This document shows positions 1 through 9,254 of a DNA stretch of 34,070 bases, piece by piece. The stretch's first letter is position 1. Each line of letters begins with the position of its first letter. The position numbers and the translations under genes were made by a program. Below the pieces are notes generated by a model. It was not told the DNA's origin and did not search any database. It saw only the letters and a program-made list of their open reading frames with translations. The stretch comes from Bacilli bacterium (GTDB lineage: Bacteria > Bacillota > Bacilli > Paenibacillales > NBRC-103111): the NCBI GenBank assembly GCA_028287395.1, contig JAQBPR010000091.1, positions 1 to 34,070 on the forward strand, read 5' to 3'.

Positions 1-1
1 T

Positions 2-286
2 CAATTTCAACACAAAATACACATTCATGAGCTTGCAGCTTTGCTTTCTATTAGTGAAGGTCATTTTTGTCGTTTTTTTAAATCATTACTGAAACAAACA
101 CCGATTGAGTACATCAACAGCGTCAGAATCAATCACGCGATCAAACTACTGCACAATCCGGATCTAAAAATTATTGATATCGCACTGGATGTAGGCTTTG
201 ATAATTTAAGCTACTTCATCAAAACATTTAAACGCTACAAAAAATGCACACCCTCAGAATTTAGACAGCAATTATTCAATAAATAA
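2..286 (+). CDS. AraC-family transcriptional regulator, C-terminal part (5' end outside window)
   Basis: The frame is open from the left edge of the window to a TAA at 284-286, so this is the end of a longer gene. About 94 residues are visible and form the double helix-turn-helix DNA-binding domain of AraC/XylS regulators: an ELAALLSISEGHFCRFFKSL-like first HTH, then the typical second-HTH signature IIDIALDVGFDNLSYFIKTFKRYKKCTPSEFR. The sensor domain lies outside the window, so the signal cannot be named. A TTG at 41 could be taken for a start, but homology to the family continues upstream of it, so it is not the real one. The gene converges on ppaC. Confidence 0.85.
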   Translation, partial: QFQHKIHIHELAALLSISEGHFCRFFKSLLKQTPIEYINSVRINHAIKLLHNPDLKIIDIALDVGFDNLSYFIKTFKRYKKCTPSEFRQQLFNK

Positions 287-288
287 GC

Positions 289-325
289 AAAAAAAAATAA
301 CACCATTCATATTGAACGATGTTAT
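289..325 (-). terminator. Rho-independent terminator of ppaC
   Basis: Read on the minus strand, a 12-bp stem closed with G-U wobble pairs (ATAACATCGTTC, loop AATAT, GAATGGTGTTAT) is followed by eight or nine T residues. It starts about 23 bases after the ppaC stop codon. On the plus strand the stem has A-C mismatches and no T tract, so it serves ppaC and not the AraC gene. Confidence 0.8.
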
Positions 326-348
326 GCGAAGCGTATAGTACTCGATAG

Positions 349-1278
349 CTATTTATTCAATATATCTGTTAATACAGGCACGATTTGCAGCTTACGTGAA
401 ACAACACCTTTAAGAATAGCTTTGTTATCAACCAAAGTCACATTATAAGCTTGTTCCACTGCATTTGTTTTGGAACCGAGTGCTAAGACAACGGAATCAT
501 TATTTAAAATATCCGTAACAACGAATACAAACAAGTCTAATCCCTTATCAGCAATAATGCTTGAGAGCGCCGACTCCAATTCCGTTTGACGGGAAAGAAC
601 ATCATTCACATCCACAGCATTGACTTGAGCGATTTCAACCTTTGCTGAACCCATTTGAAATTCTTTGGCATCCAATGAAATTAATTCTCTAATTGATTTG
701 TCACTTAAATCGGCTCCGGCTTTCAGCATAGCCAAACCGTAGCTATCCCCATTCACTTCGGCGATTACAGCCAATTCACGAGCAGCAGCGACATCTTCCT
801 CTGTACAAGTTGGCGATTTAAACAGGAGAGAATCGGAAATAATTGCCGATAACATTAATCCGGCAATTTCTCTGCGAATGGCAATCCCGTTTTCCTTAAA
901 TAGTTTATTTAAAATCGTTGCTGTGCATCCTACTGGCTCAGCACGGTAATACAAAGGATGACTCGTTTCAAAATTAGCGATACGATGGTGATCGATGACT
1001 TCCAGCACACGAACTTTATCAATGTCATTGGCGCTTTGTTGACGTTCATTATGATCTACGAGAATAACGCTTTTCACTTCTTCTGCTACCGCTTCAACTA
1101 AACGAGGCGCCTTTACTTGGAAATGATCCAAGGCAAATTGAGTTTCGCCATTAATCGTTCCTAAACGAATAGGTTCCACATTCAAGCCTAATTTAGATTT
1201 TAATTCAGCGTATGCAATGGCAGAGCAGATTGAATCGGTGTCCGGATTTTTATGTCCGAAGATAAGTATTTTTTCCAT
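349..1278 (-). CDS. ppaC: Manganese-dependent inorganic pyrophosphatase
   Basis: This cytoplasmic family II pyrophosphatase hydrolyses PPi to two phosphates and so pulls biosynthetic reactions forward. The metal-binding residues of the B. subtilis enzyme are at the same numbers: His9, Asp13 and Asp15 in [10 protein letters not shown], Asp75 in VDHNE, the DHH triad at 96-98 and Asp149 in ISDS. The DHHA2 domain fills the C-terminal third. An upstream in-frame start at 1311 exists, but the ATG at 1278 has AAGGAG eight bases before it and gives 309 residues, the usual family length. It lies 76 bases after the GH65/beta-PGM gene on the same strand. No clear promoter was seen in that gap. A terminator follows the gene. 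Confidence 0.95.
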   Translation of the reverse strand: MEKILIFGHKNPDTDSICSAIAYAELKSKLGLNVEPIRLGTINGETQFALDHFQVKAPRLVEAVAEEVKSVILVDHNERQQSANDIDKVRVLEVIDHHRIANFETSHPLYYRAEPVGCTATILNKLFKENGIAIRREIAGLMLSAIISDSLLFKSPTCTEEDVAAARELAVIAEVNGDSYGLAMLKAGADLSDKSIRELISLDAKEFQMGSAKVEIAQVNAVDVNDVLSRQTELESALSSIIADKGLDLFVFVVTDILNNDSVVLALGSKTNAVEQAYNVTLVDNKAILKGVVSRKLQIVPVLTDILNK

Positions 1279-1354
1279 AATGTAACTCCTTAATTGTTTT
1301 TTTGGGGTCAAGATAAGTCCCTCAAAAGATTATAACGTTAAATCCTGCCGATTC

Positions 1355-2830
1355 CTATACCCGTTTTTGAAAATTTTGTGCTTCCTCAAGATTGGGCAGT
1401 GATTGGAGCGCTCCTTGTCTCTTCCTGTAAAGTAGTTTCTTTAATTGTTGTACGTTAACTGCTTCCATGCTTTGAACTACATAATCCGCTTTATTCAAAA
1501 GTAAAGGATCACCAACGCCCACTGCTTTCATTCCAGCTAGTAGAATGGCTTCGATACCAGCAGAAGCGTCTTCAATACCGACACAATTTACGGGATGAAC
1601 ACCAAGGGCTTCAGCCGCTTTTAAAAAAACCTCAGGATCTGGTTTGCCGATTTCAACTGTAGAAGCATCGACAATATAGTCAAAATAAGCTGCTATTTGC
1701 AGCGATGCAATGACCGCTTTCGCATTTTTGCTGGCTGAGGCAAGGGCTACTTTAATATTAAGCTGCTTCAACTCTTGAAGAAGTTCCTCTACACCCGGCA
1801 AAATATCATGCGGAGTAATGCTGCATATGAACTCTTTATACCGCTCATTTTTCCGCGTCGCAAGAGCTAATTTCTCTTCCTCGGGCAATACTCTGCTTGT
1901 CCGTTTTAGAATAAGCTCCAAGGATGCGTTTCGATCTACTCCTTTTAATTGTTCATTATAAGCTCGGTCAAAGGGGATTTCCAGTTCGTCTGCAAGCTCT
2001 TTCCATGCTGCATAATGATATTCCGCTGTATTCGTAATGACGCCATCCAAATCAAATATAACTGCGCCAAGTCTGCGGTTTGGAACTTCTGACTGATAGT
2101 TTAACTCAATAGATTGGTCGTAATGCCGAATCGTCATGGGTTCCCCCTCAAGCAATCGATAAATCGTCTTTTCATGCATCACCTGCAGTTCCAAAAGCCG
2201 TCCCTTGTATTTAATACGGAATCCATAAGACTGCCAATTTGTCGGTATCTTCGGTTCAAAAATAAGTGTTTGCGCATCATGATGCATACCGGCAAATCCG
2301 TTAACAATCGCTAGTCTACTCCCTGCCATCGAGGCGCAATGAATACCGTCCTGCGTATTGTCATGATAATCATCCAAATCCGTACGTACCGAATGCATGA
2401 AATAATCATAAGCTTTATCCATAAAACCTAGCTCAGCTGCCACGATCCCATAAATACAGGAAGAGAGTGAGGAATCATGCGTGGTGAGAGGTTCATAATA
2501 CAAATAATTGCGTACTTTCTCCGTATGCGTAAACCGTTCCCGCTGCAAATAGAAAGCAAGCACAAGGTCCGCTTGTTTTAATACTTGATGGCGATAAATG
2601 TTTAAAGGATGATAATGAAGCAGAAGCGGATATTTGTCCTTGGGTGTATTTGAAAAATCCCATACCGCTTTTTGTAAAAAGCTATCATCCTGACCAATCA
2701 GTCCTTTTTCATGGTGAATGTAGATTTGATTGGCTATTGCTTGCCAAGCGTTCAGCTCCGTCTCAGATATATCAAATTGTGAACATAGTTTTATCCATAG
2801 CTCTGGCTGCTCTTGAATTTTTGGAGGATT
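1355..2830 (-). pseudogene. GH65 phosphorylase C-terminal part fused to beta-phosphoglucomutase (downstream half of a frameshifted gene)
   Basis: This is the second half of a bifunctional enzyme. Upstream of about 2074 it encodes the end of the GH65 (alpha/alpha)6 barrel, including DGIHCASMAGS, and the small C-terminal domain. From about 2074 to the stop it encodes a HAD-family beta-phosphoglucomutase: FDLDG with nucleophile and acid/base Asp, SASKNA, GKPDPEVF and GIEDASAG. That domain should convert beta-glucose 1-phosphate from phosphorolysis to glucose 6-phosphate. GH65-like sequence continues upstream of the first possible start (GTG at 2563, no ribosome binding site) to about 2830. It is therefore the same gene as the entry at 2791-4377, displaced by one base. 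Without frame restoration this part is probably not translated well. Fusion of the two activities is rarer than neighbouring genes. Confidence 0.8.
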
Positions 2831-4377
2831 AAAATAATGTATTCCAATAGATCTTTCACCATGATATTGGTATAAGTGTTGTTATTCACAATTGCCGTAT
2901 ATTCATCAGGACCTGTTACACCATTGATGCAAAAGCCCTTGCCTTCGATAAACACTCCGAAATCCGCAAAAAAACGTGACGTTTCGAGCAAAACAGATAA
3001 ACCATGCTCGTAAATAAATTCCATATCGCCTGTAACTTCCGCATACGCTTTAAAAGCATAGGCAATATCTGCATTGATATGGTATTGAGCTGTCCCCGCA
3101 GGATAGCATGCCGACGCTTCCTCTCCGTCAATCGTTCTCCAAGGAAACATCGCACCTTTTTGCGCTAATTCTTCTGCTCTCTGTTTGGCCTTTGGCAGGA
3201 TATGAATGCGATATTTCAGCAATTGCTTGGCAATTTCCGGATTGGTATAGAGAAAAAACGGCATAATATACGTTTCGGTGTCCCAAAAATAATGTCCGTC
3301 ATATCCTTCCCCCGTTAGTCCTTTTGCGGCAATGTTCGTTTTACCGTCGCGTCCCACGGATTGGAACAGATGATAGGCATTAAATCTTAAGCCCTGCTGT
3401 AAGGCATCGTCGCCTTCAACTGTAATGTCTGCATTTTCCCAAAAGCTGTCTAGAACAGTCCGTTGACCTTGTTTGTACGCATCATAGCCTTTTTCTTTGG
3501 CAATAGTTAATTCCTCTTCTGCTCGTGAAAGCAAGCTTTCCTTCGGGTAATCTTTGGAGCTGTAATAGGTCATAAATTTGTCTAAAATAACAGCTTCCTG
3601 CTCGATAGCATGAACAGTAAAATATTTTTCCACACGCTGCTCTAAAATCTTCGTTTGAAGACTAAAGGATGTATTCATCTGATGTTCCATCGCACATACG
3701 AGATCAAAACAAGTCATTTTGGTCCGCTGCCGAATAGCTCCTAACGTATCATTCTCGAATATTTCTTGCGTTTGTAAAACCTGACTGCTAAAAACCGAGC
3801 CTGCGCGCGGGTCTCCGTTTGATACTTGGTTATGAACCTCGCCATTTATTGCAGAAATAAATTGCAATTCCCCACTAAAATTAAGCGGTTTAACCCTGTA
3901 GCGAATGCAAGCTAAATGTTTGTTAGTCAAAGAAACCATTCGTTCTATGGTAATTTCCACTTGCTTGCCTGTCGTAGTTTCCCAAAAGACTTTCCGGAAA
4001 AGGATACCCTTTCTCATATCCAGCTGTCTGGAATAAGCATTAACGGTACCGGAATCAAGACTGAATTTCTCCCCATCAATGATCAAATCTATAATTTTAC
4101 TGTCCGTGACATTGAGCATAGTTTGATGGTTCTTGGCATAGCCAAAAGCCTCTTCACCATAAATAATCGGGGTAGAATCATAAAAACCATTTAAATAGGT
4201 GCCGTTTGAAGAAGGTATGGCAGTATCCTCAAGTCCTTCCTCAAAGCTCCCCCGCATGCCGATATACCCATTAGCTACTGCAAATATCGTTTCATTCCGC
4301 CGATTCGTTTTCTCATCAAATGAATTTTCTGTAATGGTCCATGGTTCATAAGGATATATGACGGTTCCTTTTCTCAT
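2791..4377 (-). pseudogene. GH65 disaccharide phosphorylase (maltose/kojibiose/trehalose type), upstream half of a frameshifted gene
   Basis: GH65 inverting phosphorylases split an alpha-glucobioside with phosphate into beta-glucose 1-phosphate and a sugar. The ATG at 4377 has GAGGAAGG about eight bases upstream; the frame upstream of it only overlaps the permease gene. Visible marks are the N-terminal beta-sandwich start (YEPWTITENSFD), GHYFWDTETYIMPFF in the barrel, and GVTGPDEYT with the general-acid Glu at about residue 492. The frame ends early after a non-homologous tail. Adding one base to the run at 2818-2822 (T5 on plus, A5 in the coding strand) restores a continuous reading ...LILQKIQEQPELW... 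into the next entry, giving about 1007 codons. The substrate (maltose, kojibiose, trehalose or nigerose) cannot be settled by eye. It could be a sequencing error rather than a true mutation. Confidence 0.85.
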
Positions 4378-4424
4378 AAAAATACCTTCCTCATCCTCTA
4401 AAATACGCTGTAAAATCGCTTCGC

Positions 4425-5516
4425 TTAACCTTTCACTGATCCGCCAAGCAAACCGCGAACAAAATACTTTTGCAGCATGAAGAATACGCAAAGAGGCAGT
4501 ATCATCGATACAAAAGCAGCAGAGGTAAGCAAATGCCAGTCGTTTCCGCGTGAACCGACCATATTAGCGATCCGCATCGATAATACCTGAACATTTGGCT
4601 GGCTGCCAATAAAGATTAATGAGATTAAATAATCATTCCAGACCCAGAGAAATTGGAATATCCCAATGGAGGCTATCGCTGGAACAGATAACGGAATGAC
4701 TAAACGTGTGAAAATCTGATAATTCGTCGCGCCATCCATATACGCGGATTCGAATAAATCTTTGGGCAGCTGACTCATATAATTAAATAAGAAGTAGGTC
4801 GCAAGCGGCAAACCAAAACCAGTATGCGCAATCCAAACCCCGAGATAGGTTCCATTCAAACCAAGGGAAGTATAATCCTTCATAATTGGAATCAACGCTA
4901 CCTGGATCGGAACAACGAGCAATGAAATGATAATCACAAATAAAGTTTTTCGCAGTGGAAATTTAAGCCAGGAAAAAGCAAATGCTGCGAACGAAGCAAT
5001 AATGAGCGGAATGACTGTTGAAGGAACCGCTACAGTAAATGTATTCAAAAATGCCCGCGAAAGATTTTCACCTTTCTGCGTTTGAATCGTACCATCAGGC
5101 ATGTTTAGCTTATAGGTCTTCCCATTAAGCACGTTATCATAATTATTCAAGGTTACTTTCGTACCAAACTTCCATTTGAGATGCTGTACATTTAACAAAC
5201 GAGCAAATGGATCCTGCCAGACTAGGCGATCTCCAGCCGCATCTTTAATCCCATTACTCAATTGCTCCGAGCTGAATTTTTCACCTAACACTTCAATCGG
5301 TTTGCTTAAATCCGTTGTTTTCGGCAATTTAATTTCACTCACTGTGGTCCATTGCTTGTGGGGAAACAGCGTCCACCAACCGTTGGTTAGGATATCCTCA
5401 GCAGGACGAAACGATGAAACAAACAACCCTAGTGTTGGAATGATCCATAAAAGACAGAAAAAGCCCAGTATGATATTTATAATCCACTTATTTGACTTTC
5501 GTTTATTTTTTTTCAC
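4425..5516 (-). CDS. Carbohydrate ABC transporter permease, MalG type
   Basis: Inner permease subunit of a CUT1 sugar importer. It has an N-terminal membrane helix (about residues 11-33) and a long, mostly polar insertion (about 40-150) before the main permease domain. The EAA loop that contacts the ATPase is ESAYMDGATNYQIFTRLVIP, and further helices run to the end. At 363 residues it is longer than the usual ~280 because of the extracytoplasmic insertion, a form known in some maltose/trehalose-type systems. It starts with GTG directly after the TAG of the other permease (TAG|GTG, no gap), with AGGGGGG just upstream. The GH65/PGM gene begins 47 bases downstream, so import and phosphorolysis are linked. 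No ATPase gene is in the operon. Confidence 0.92.
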   Translation of the reverse strand: MKKNKRKSNKWIINIILGFFCLLWIIPTLGLFVSSFRPAEDILTNGWWTLFPHKQWTTVSEIKLPKTTDLSKPIEVLGEKFSSEQLSNGIKDAAGDRLVWQDPFARLLNVQHLKWKFGTKVTLNNYDNVLNGKTYKLNMPDGTIQTQKGENLSRAFLNTFTVAVPSTVIPLIIASFAAFAFSWLKFPLRKTLFVIIISLLVVPIQVALIPIMKDYTSLGLNGTYLGVWIAHTGFGLPLATYFLFNYMSQLPKDLFESAYMDGATNYQIFTRLVIPLSVPAIASIGIFQFLWVWNDYLISLIFIGSQPNVQVLSMRIANMVGSRGNDWHLLTSAAFVSMILPLCVFFMLQKYFVRGLLGGSVKG

Positions 5517-6596
5517 CTAGAATCCCCCCTGACTGCGGATTTGTCTCAAGTTAATGATAATGACAGGGATGACCGCAATCAACAGAACGATGGCTAGTGT
5601 TGAGCCGTACCCAAAGTTGCGATACATAAAAAACTGACGATAAAACTGTGTTGCAACAACCTCTGTGTCATATTGACCGCCTGTCATGATCATAACAACA
5701 TCGAAGATCTTCAATGTAAAGACGATAATTGTTGTGGTCACAGATAATAAAGTCCCTGCAATCGTTGGCAGAATAATCCGGAAGAATATAATAATTTCAG
5801 TTGCACCATCTACTCTTGCCGCTTCTAACAGCTCATCGGGAATCCCTTTAATCGATGCAGAAAAAATAACCATTGCGAAGCCGGTTTGCATCCAAATCAA
5901 AATGACAATCAAAAATAAATTGTTCCACGGTTGGACCATACTAAGCCACGCTTGCGGTTGTCCGCCAAAAGCCGTAACAATCGCATTTAATAAACCAATT
6001 TGCTGACTTCCTGGCTGATAATAGTAAATAAATTTCCAAATTACTCCTGCTGCGACGAAGGAAATTGCCATCGGCATAAATACAATAGCTTTAGCAATTT
6101 TCTCATAACCGGAACGATCCGATAAAATCGCGATTAGAAGCCCAAAGCCAACGCATGCAATCGTACCAAAAACAACCCATAATAAATTGTTGCGAAGCGC
6201 CACGTTCAAAAGCCGATTCGTAAACACAGCAGCGTAATTAGCAAAACCAACGAAATTTGTTGAATCTGCATTCATAAAGCTTAAATACAACGTTCGAATC
6301 GTCGGAAGCAACAAAAGCCAACCGAGGAGAAATACTGCAGGTCCAATAAAGATAAAGGGTTGAAATCGTCTTCCCCATTTGGCAGAATATTGCTCTGCAA
6401 CCCAGTTAAACGAAAAATATAAAAAAACGATTCCCCCAACCGCCCAAATGACAGCTGCCAGTGTGAACAAAAGTGGATTAAACGAAGCCGTTTTGAAGAA
6501 ATTAAATATTTGCAAATTCACAAAAAAATTAAATAATGGGATCACTATTGTGTAAAACAACAGCAACATGGGATTCGCCTTTTTTACTATTTCCAT
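5517..6596 (-). CDS. Carbohydrate ABC transporter permease, MalF type
   Basis: Second permease subunit of the CUT1 importer, 359 residues. It carries two extra hydrophobic helices at the N-terminus (about 10-65), then the six-helix permease core starting near PFIFIGPAVFLLGW. The EAA loop is ELLEAARVDGATEIIIFFRIILP, which docks on an MsmX/MalK-like ATPase. The ATG at 6596 follows an ideal GGAAAGGAG eight bases upstream. It pairs with the MalG-type subunit, whose start abuts its stop codon. An intrinsic terminator lies between the binding-protein gene and this gene, so the permeases are probably made at lower levels than the binding protein. Confidence 0.93.
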   Translation of the reverse strand: MEIVKKANPMLLLFYTIVIPLFNFFVNLQIFNFFKTASFNPLLFTLAAVIWAVGGIVFLYFSFNWVAEQYSAKWGRRFQPFIFIGPAVFLLGWLLLLPTIRTLYLSFMNADSTNFVGFANYAAVFTNRLLNVALRNNLLWVVFGTIACVGFGLLIAILSDRSGYEKIAKAIVFMPMAISFVAAGVIWKFIYYYQPGSQQIGLLNAIVTAFGGQPQAWLSMVQPWNNLFLIVILIWMQTGFAMVIFSASIKGIPDELLEAARVDGATEIIIFFRIILPTIAGTLLSVTTTIIVFTLKIFDVVMIMTGGQYDTEVVATQFYRQFFMYRNFGYGSTLAIVLLIAVIPVIIINLRQIRSQGGF

Positions 6597-6617
6597 TTTG
6601 TATCTCCTTTCCTAAAT

Positions 6618-6660
6618 AAAAAAACGGAGAGGCAAGGATGGTTTCCCGTTTCGCCCCTCC
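6618..6660 (-). terminator. Intra-operon terminator/attenuator between binding protein and permease genes
   Basis: On the minus strand a 10-bp stem with wobble pairs (GGAGGGGCGA with TTGCCTCTCC, loop of about 15 bases) is followed by G and seven T. It sits 20 bases after the binding-protein stop and just before the ribosome binding site of the MalF-type gene. Such partial terminators commonly give excess binding protein over permease; read-through is inferred because the downstream genes have no obvious promoter. Confidence 0.75.
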
Positions 6661-6679
6661 ATTTTACTTTATATGTGCA

Positions 6680-8092
6680 TTATTTTACGTTAGCCCAACC
6701 ACCTTGAATTTCTTTTGTTGCACCATCGAGATCAACCGTACCACTTACATAGTCAGTCATACCCTTCCAGAACGAACCTGCCCCAACAACTCCTGGCATA
6801 AGGTCTGAACCGTCAAAGCGTAATGTTTTTGCACCTTGAACCGCTTTGGCAATTTTACGATCCACATCATTTGTATACCAATCTAAACTTGCGTCGTTCA
6901 TCGGTGCAATCACACCACCGGATTGGATCCAGCTTTTAATTGACTCACCAGTAGAGAAGAATTGTATAACCGCACGAACTTCAGGACGATCATTGAACAT
7001 AGCATACAAGTCGCCGCCAACCTCTACCGGAGTTCCATATTGCGGATCAATAGAAGGTAATACGAAGAAATCATAATCTGTTCCAGGCTTCGAGCCTTCT
7101 GGAAAAAAGCTTGAAATAAAGTTACCTTGATTAATAAACATGGCTTTAGATGGGTTAGCAAAAATCGGTTTTGCCGCGTCACCAAAGTTTGTCGTAGGGA
7201 TAGCTTTACGTCCGCCATAAACGATCGAATCATCAAACCAAAGATCGCTCATTTTCTTTATCGCATTTTTCACGATATCATCCGTAAATTTAATTTCGCC
7301 CTTCACCCATTTATCATAGTTTTCAGGCGTTGTAGTACGAAGCATGATGGATTCAACCCAGTCTGTTGCAACCCACCCTGTTGCAGCTCCGCTTTCGATT
7401 CCTAGACTCCATGGTTTAATTCCGTCACTTGCAATTTTCTTGGAGAGCGTGATCATTTCATCCCAAGTTTTCGGTTCTGCGTAACCCCCGGAGGTAAAAG
7501 TCTTTTTATTATAGAATACTAAGCCTTTCGCATTGCTTCGATTCCAAACACCTGACATAATTTTTCCATTACTACCGTCCATCGTAGCCATATCCAGCCA
7601 GCTTTGATTGTAGTTTGCTTTTAATTTAGCGGGATCAAAAACTTTATTCAAATCAATAACCTTGCCTTTTTTAACAAAATTCGCAAGCAGTCCTGGTTGT
7701 GGAAAATCAGCAATATCCGGAGGATTTCCGCCATCAACACGAACACCAATCGTTGCTTCAAATTCCTTGGAGCCTTCATATTGAATATCAATACCTGATT
7801 TTGTCTCGAAATCTTTAACGCTTTCTTCGAATTTCTTTTGATCCGCATCCGTAAAAGGACCGAACAAAGAAACTTTTTTACCTTTAAATTTACCCGCTAA
7901 AGCATCCGTCAATTCACTTCCTTGACCTCCTGCTGCTGGTGCTACTGACCCAGCCGGAGTTTGTACGGACATAGTCGCATTTGGCGAAGCTGTTTCTGTT
8001 GACGTTTTAGTGCTTGAGCAGCCTGCCAAAACCAATACAAAAGTAAGTGAAATTGCGGATAATAATTTAATCTTCTGATTCATTCCATTCAT
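6680..8092 (-). CDS. Extracellular sugar-binding lipoprotein of an ABC importer
   Basis: Substrate-binding protein of the CUT1 importer, anchored outside the membrane by a lipid. The signal peptide ends in lipobox LAGC with Cys25, followed by a Ser/Thr/Ala-rich flexible linker to about residue 60. The mature part is a family 1 solute-binding fold (GKKVSLFGPF, then FETKSGIDIQYEGS, GNPPDIADFPQPG, YNKKTF, TWDEM). At 470 residues it fits alpha-glucoside binders. AAGGGG lies just before the ATG. It is the first gene of the operon with two permeases and the GH65/PGM gene, and lies downstream of a cre-like box and a LacI-type palindrome. The sugar is inferred only from the phosphorylase: an alpha-linked glucobiose or short glucan. 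Confidence 0.93.
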   Translation of the reverse strand: MNGMNQKIKLLSAISLTFVLVLAGCSSTKTSTETASPNATMSVQTPAGSVAPAAGGQGSELTDALAGKFKGKKVSLFGPFTDADQKKFEESVKDFETKSGIDIQYEGSKEFEATIGVRVDGGNPPDIADFPQPGLLANFVKKGKVIDLNKVFDPAKLKANYNQSWLDMATMDGSNGKIMSGVWNRSNAKGLVFYNKKTFTSGGYAEPKTWDEMITLSKKIASDGIKPWSLGIESGAATGWVATDWVESIMLRTTTPENYDKWVKGEIKFTDDIVKNAIKKMSDLWFDDSIVYGGRKAIPTTNFGDAAKPIFANPSKAMFINQGNFISSFFPEGSKPGTDYDFFVLPSIDPQYGTPVEVGGDLYAMFNDRPEVRAVIQFFSTGESIKSWIQSGGVIAPMNDASLDWYTNDVDRKIAKAVQGAKTLRFDGSDLMPGVVGAGSFWKGMTDYVSGTVDLDGATKEIQGGWANVK

Positions 8093-8181
8093 CCCCTTAA
8101 TTAATTTTATTCATTACAGTATTCACTAAAGATTCAATAAAATGACCTCATATTAAGAAGATTACCACCACCATTCCAATT

Positions 8182-8195
8182 TGAAAGCGGTTTCT
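8182..8195 (+). promoter_or_regulatory. cre-like box (CcpA catabolite repression)
   Basis: TGAAAGCGGTTTCT matches the catabolite-responsive element pattern TGNAARCGNWWWCA at all but the last base. It abuts the LacI-type palindrome ahead of the sugar operon, a typical position for glucose repression. CcpA binding is inferred, not shown. Confidence 0.5.
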
Positions 8196-8210
8196 GAAAA
8201 GCTTTTCAGA
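8193..8210. promoter_or_regulatory. LacI-type operator of the sugar operon
   Basis: An 18-bp perfect palindrome, TCTGAAAAGCTTTTCAGA, lies about 100 bases upstream of the binding-protein start, between it and lacI. Its 14-bp core recurs exactly at 9255-9268 in the lacI leader. The repeat of the same site in front of both transcription units makes it the best candidate for binding by the LacI protein encoded beside it. Confidence 0.75.
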
Positions 8211-8232
8211 GATTTCAAAAAAAGAATCAACT

Positions 8233-9237
8233 TTAAATACTCTTGGTTGAATTCCTTACTACAAGTCGGTGCGGTAATATTTCTCGTTTTACCATTAATT
8301 GCCCATACACAATTTGTTCATGCAGCATAGTAACGGATTTGAAGCCAATATCATAAACAGGCTGAGCAACGGTGGTTAATTTCGGTATAGTCATATGTGC
8401 AAAGCGAATATCATCAAACCCTATAACCGATACGTGCTCAGGCACTGAAACACCTTGATCGTTCAAATAAGAAATTGTACCTAAGGCAAATTCATCCGAT
8501 GTCGTGAAAATCGCAGTCAAATCCGGGTATTTATCCACTAAACGGGAGGTTGCTTCATAAGATTCTTCGTACCAGCTGCCTGCAAACTCTACATAACGGC
8601 TGCATTCCATTAAATTATATTCCCTTAAAGCTCTTTGAAATCCCTGATATCTTGGTGATCCGCTTATAGACTCTGTCAAGTCAAAACAAATCATGCCAAT
8701 TTTCCGATGTCCCGAATGGATAAGATAGGATACCGCCTCATAGGAGGCTTGTTCATCGTCAATTTTTACCGAGGACAAATTATATTCTAATGAATGTGTA
8801 CAAACCAGTACTACAGGAAATTGAAAACGTTTCATGGCATCATAATAATCAGGATATACAGTATCACTTACAAAAAGAATCCCATCGATCTGTTTTTCAT
8901 AAAAGTTTTCGAAATAAGAGATTAAATGCTTTTTGTTCCGATCCGTATTGCAAATAAGCAAGCTATAACCATTTTCCTTCGCCGCATCCTCCATGCCTCT
9001 AATGACACCTGAATAAAATGGATTCGCTATGTCAGGTATTAAAGCAGCGATTGTATGCGATTTTTTAGAAATCAAACCTCGAGCAAGTGCATTGGGCTGA
9101 TAGTGAAGCTCTTCAATCGCTTCCAGTACACGTTTACGCTTCACCTCGATTACCGTCTCGGGGTTGTTCATCACCCGTGAAACCGTACTGATCGAAACAT
9201 TGGCCAGCTTAGCTACATCTCTAATTGTCTTTTTCAT
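8233..9237 (-). CDS. LacI-family transcriptional regulator of the alpha-glucobioside operon
   Basis: The N-terminal HTH (IRDVAKLANVSISTVSRVMN) and hinge helix (QPNALARGL) are typical of LacI/PurR repressors. The rest is a periplasmic-binding-protein-like sensor domain starting at HTIAALIPDIANPFYSGVI. The total of about 334 residues is normal. Two adjacent ATG codons exist (9240 and 9237); AAGGA is seven bases from the second, so I prefer it. The gene lies immediately upstream of the binding-protein gene on the same strand, with matching palindromes before both. It probably represses the operon and itself, and is released by the imported sugar or a product of it. The regulator's identity with a named protein (for example MalR) cannot be proved. 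Confidence 0.92.
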   Translation of the reverse strand: MKKTIRDVAKLANVSISTVSRVMNNPETVIEVKRKRVLEAIEELHYQPNALARGLISKKSHTIAALIPDIANPFYSGVIRGMEDAAKENGYSLLICNTDRNKKHLISYFENFYEKQIDGILFVSDTVYPDYYDAMKRFQFPVVLVCTHSLEYNLSSVKIDDEQASYEAVSYLIHSGHRKIGMICFDLTESISGSPRYQGFQRALREYNLMECSRYVEFAGSWYEESYEATSRLVDKYPDLTAIFTTSDEFALGTISYLNDQGVSVPEHVSVIGFDDIRFAHMTIPKLTTVAQPVYDIGFKSVTMLHEQIVYGQLMVKREILPHRLVVRNSTKSI

Positions 9238-9254
9238 CATGACATCCTTCTTTT

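Noticed and set aside
2810-2850. Programmed -1 frameshift in the GH65/PGM gene
   Set aside because: The site is CTC CAA AAA TTC, which is not a canonical slippery heptamer, and no GH65 system known to me uses recoding. A base deletion or read error is simpler.
8150-8179. Promoter TTGGAA-18-TAATAT for the sugar-binding lipoprotein gene
   Set aside because: Poor match to consensus, and it would put the LacI operator upstream of the -35, unusual for a repressor. Left uncalled.
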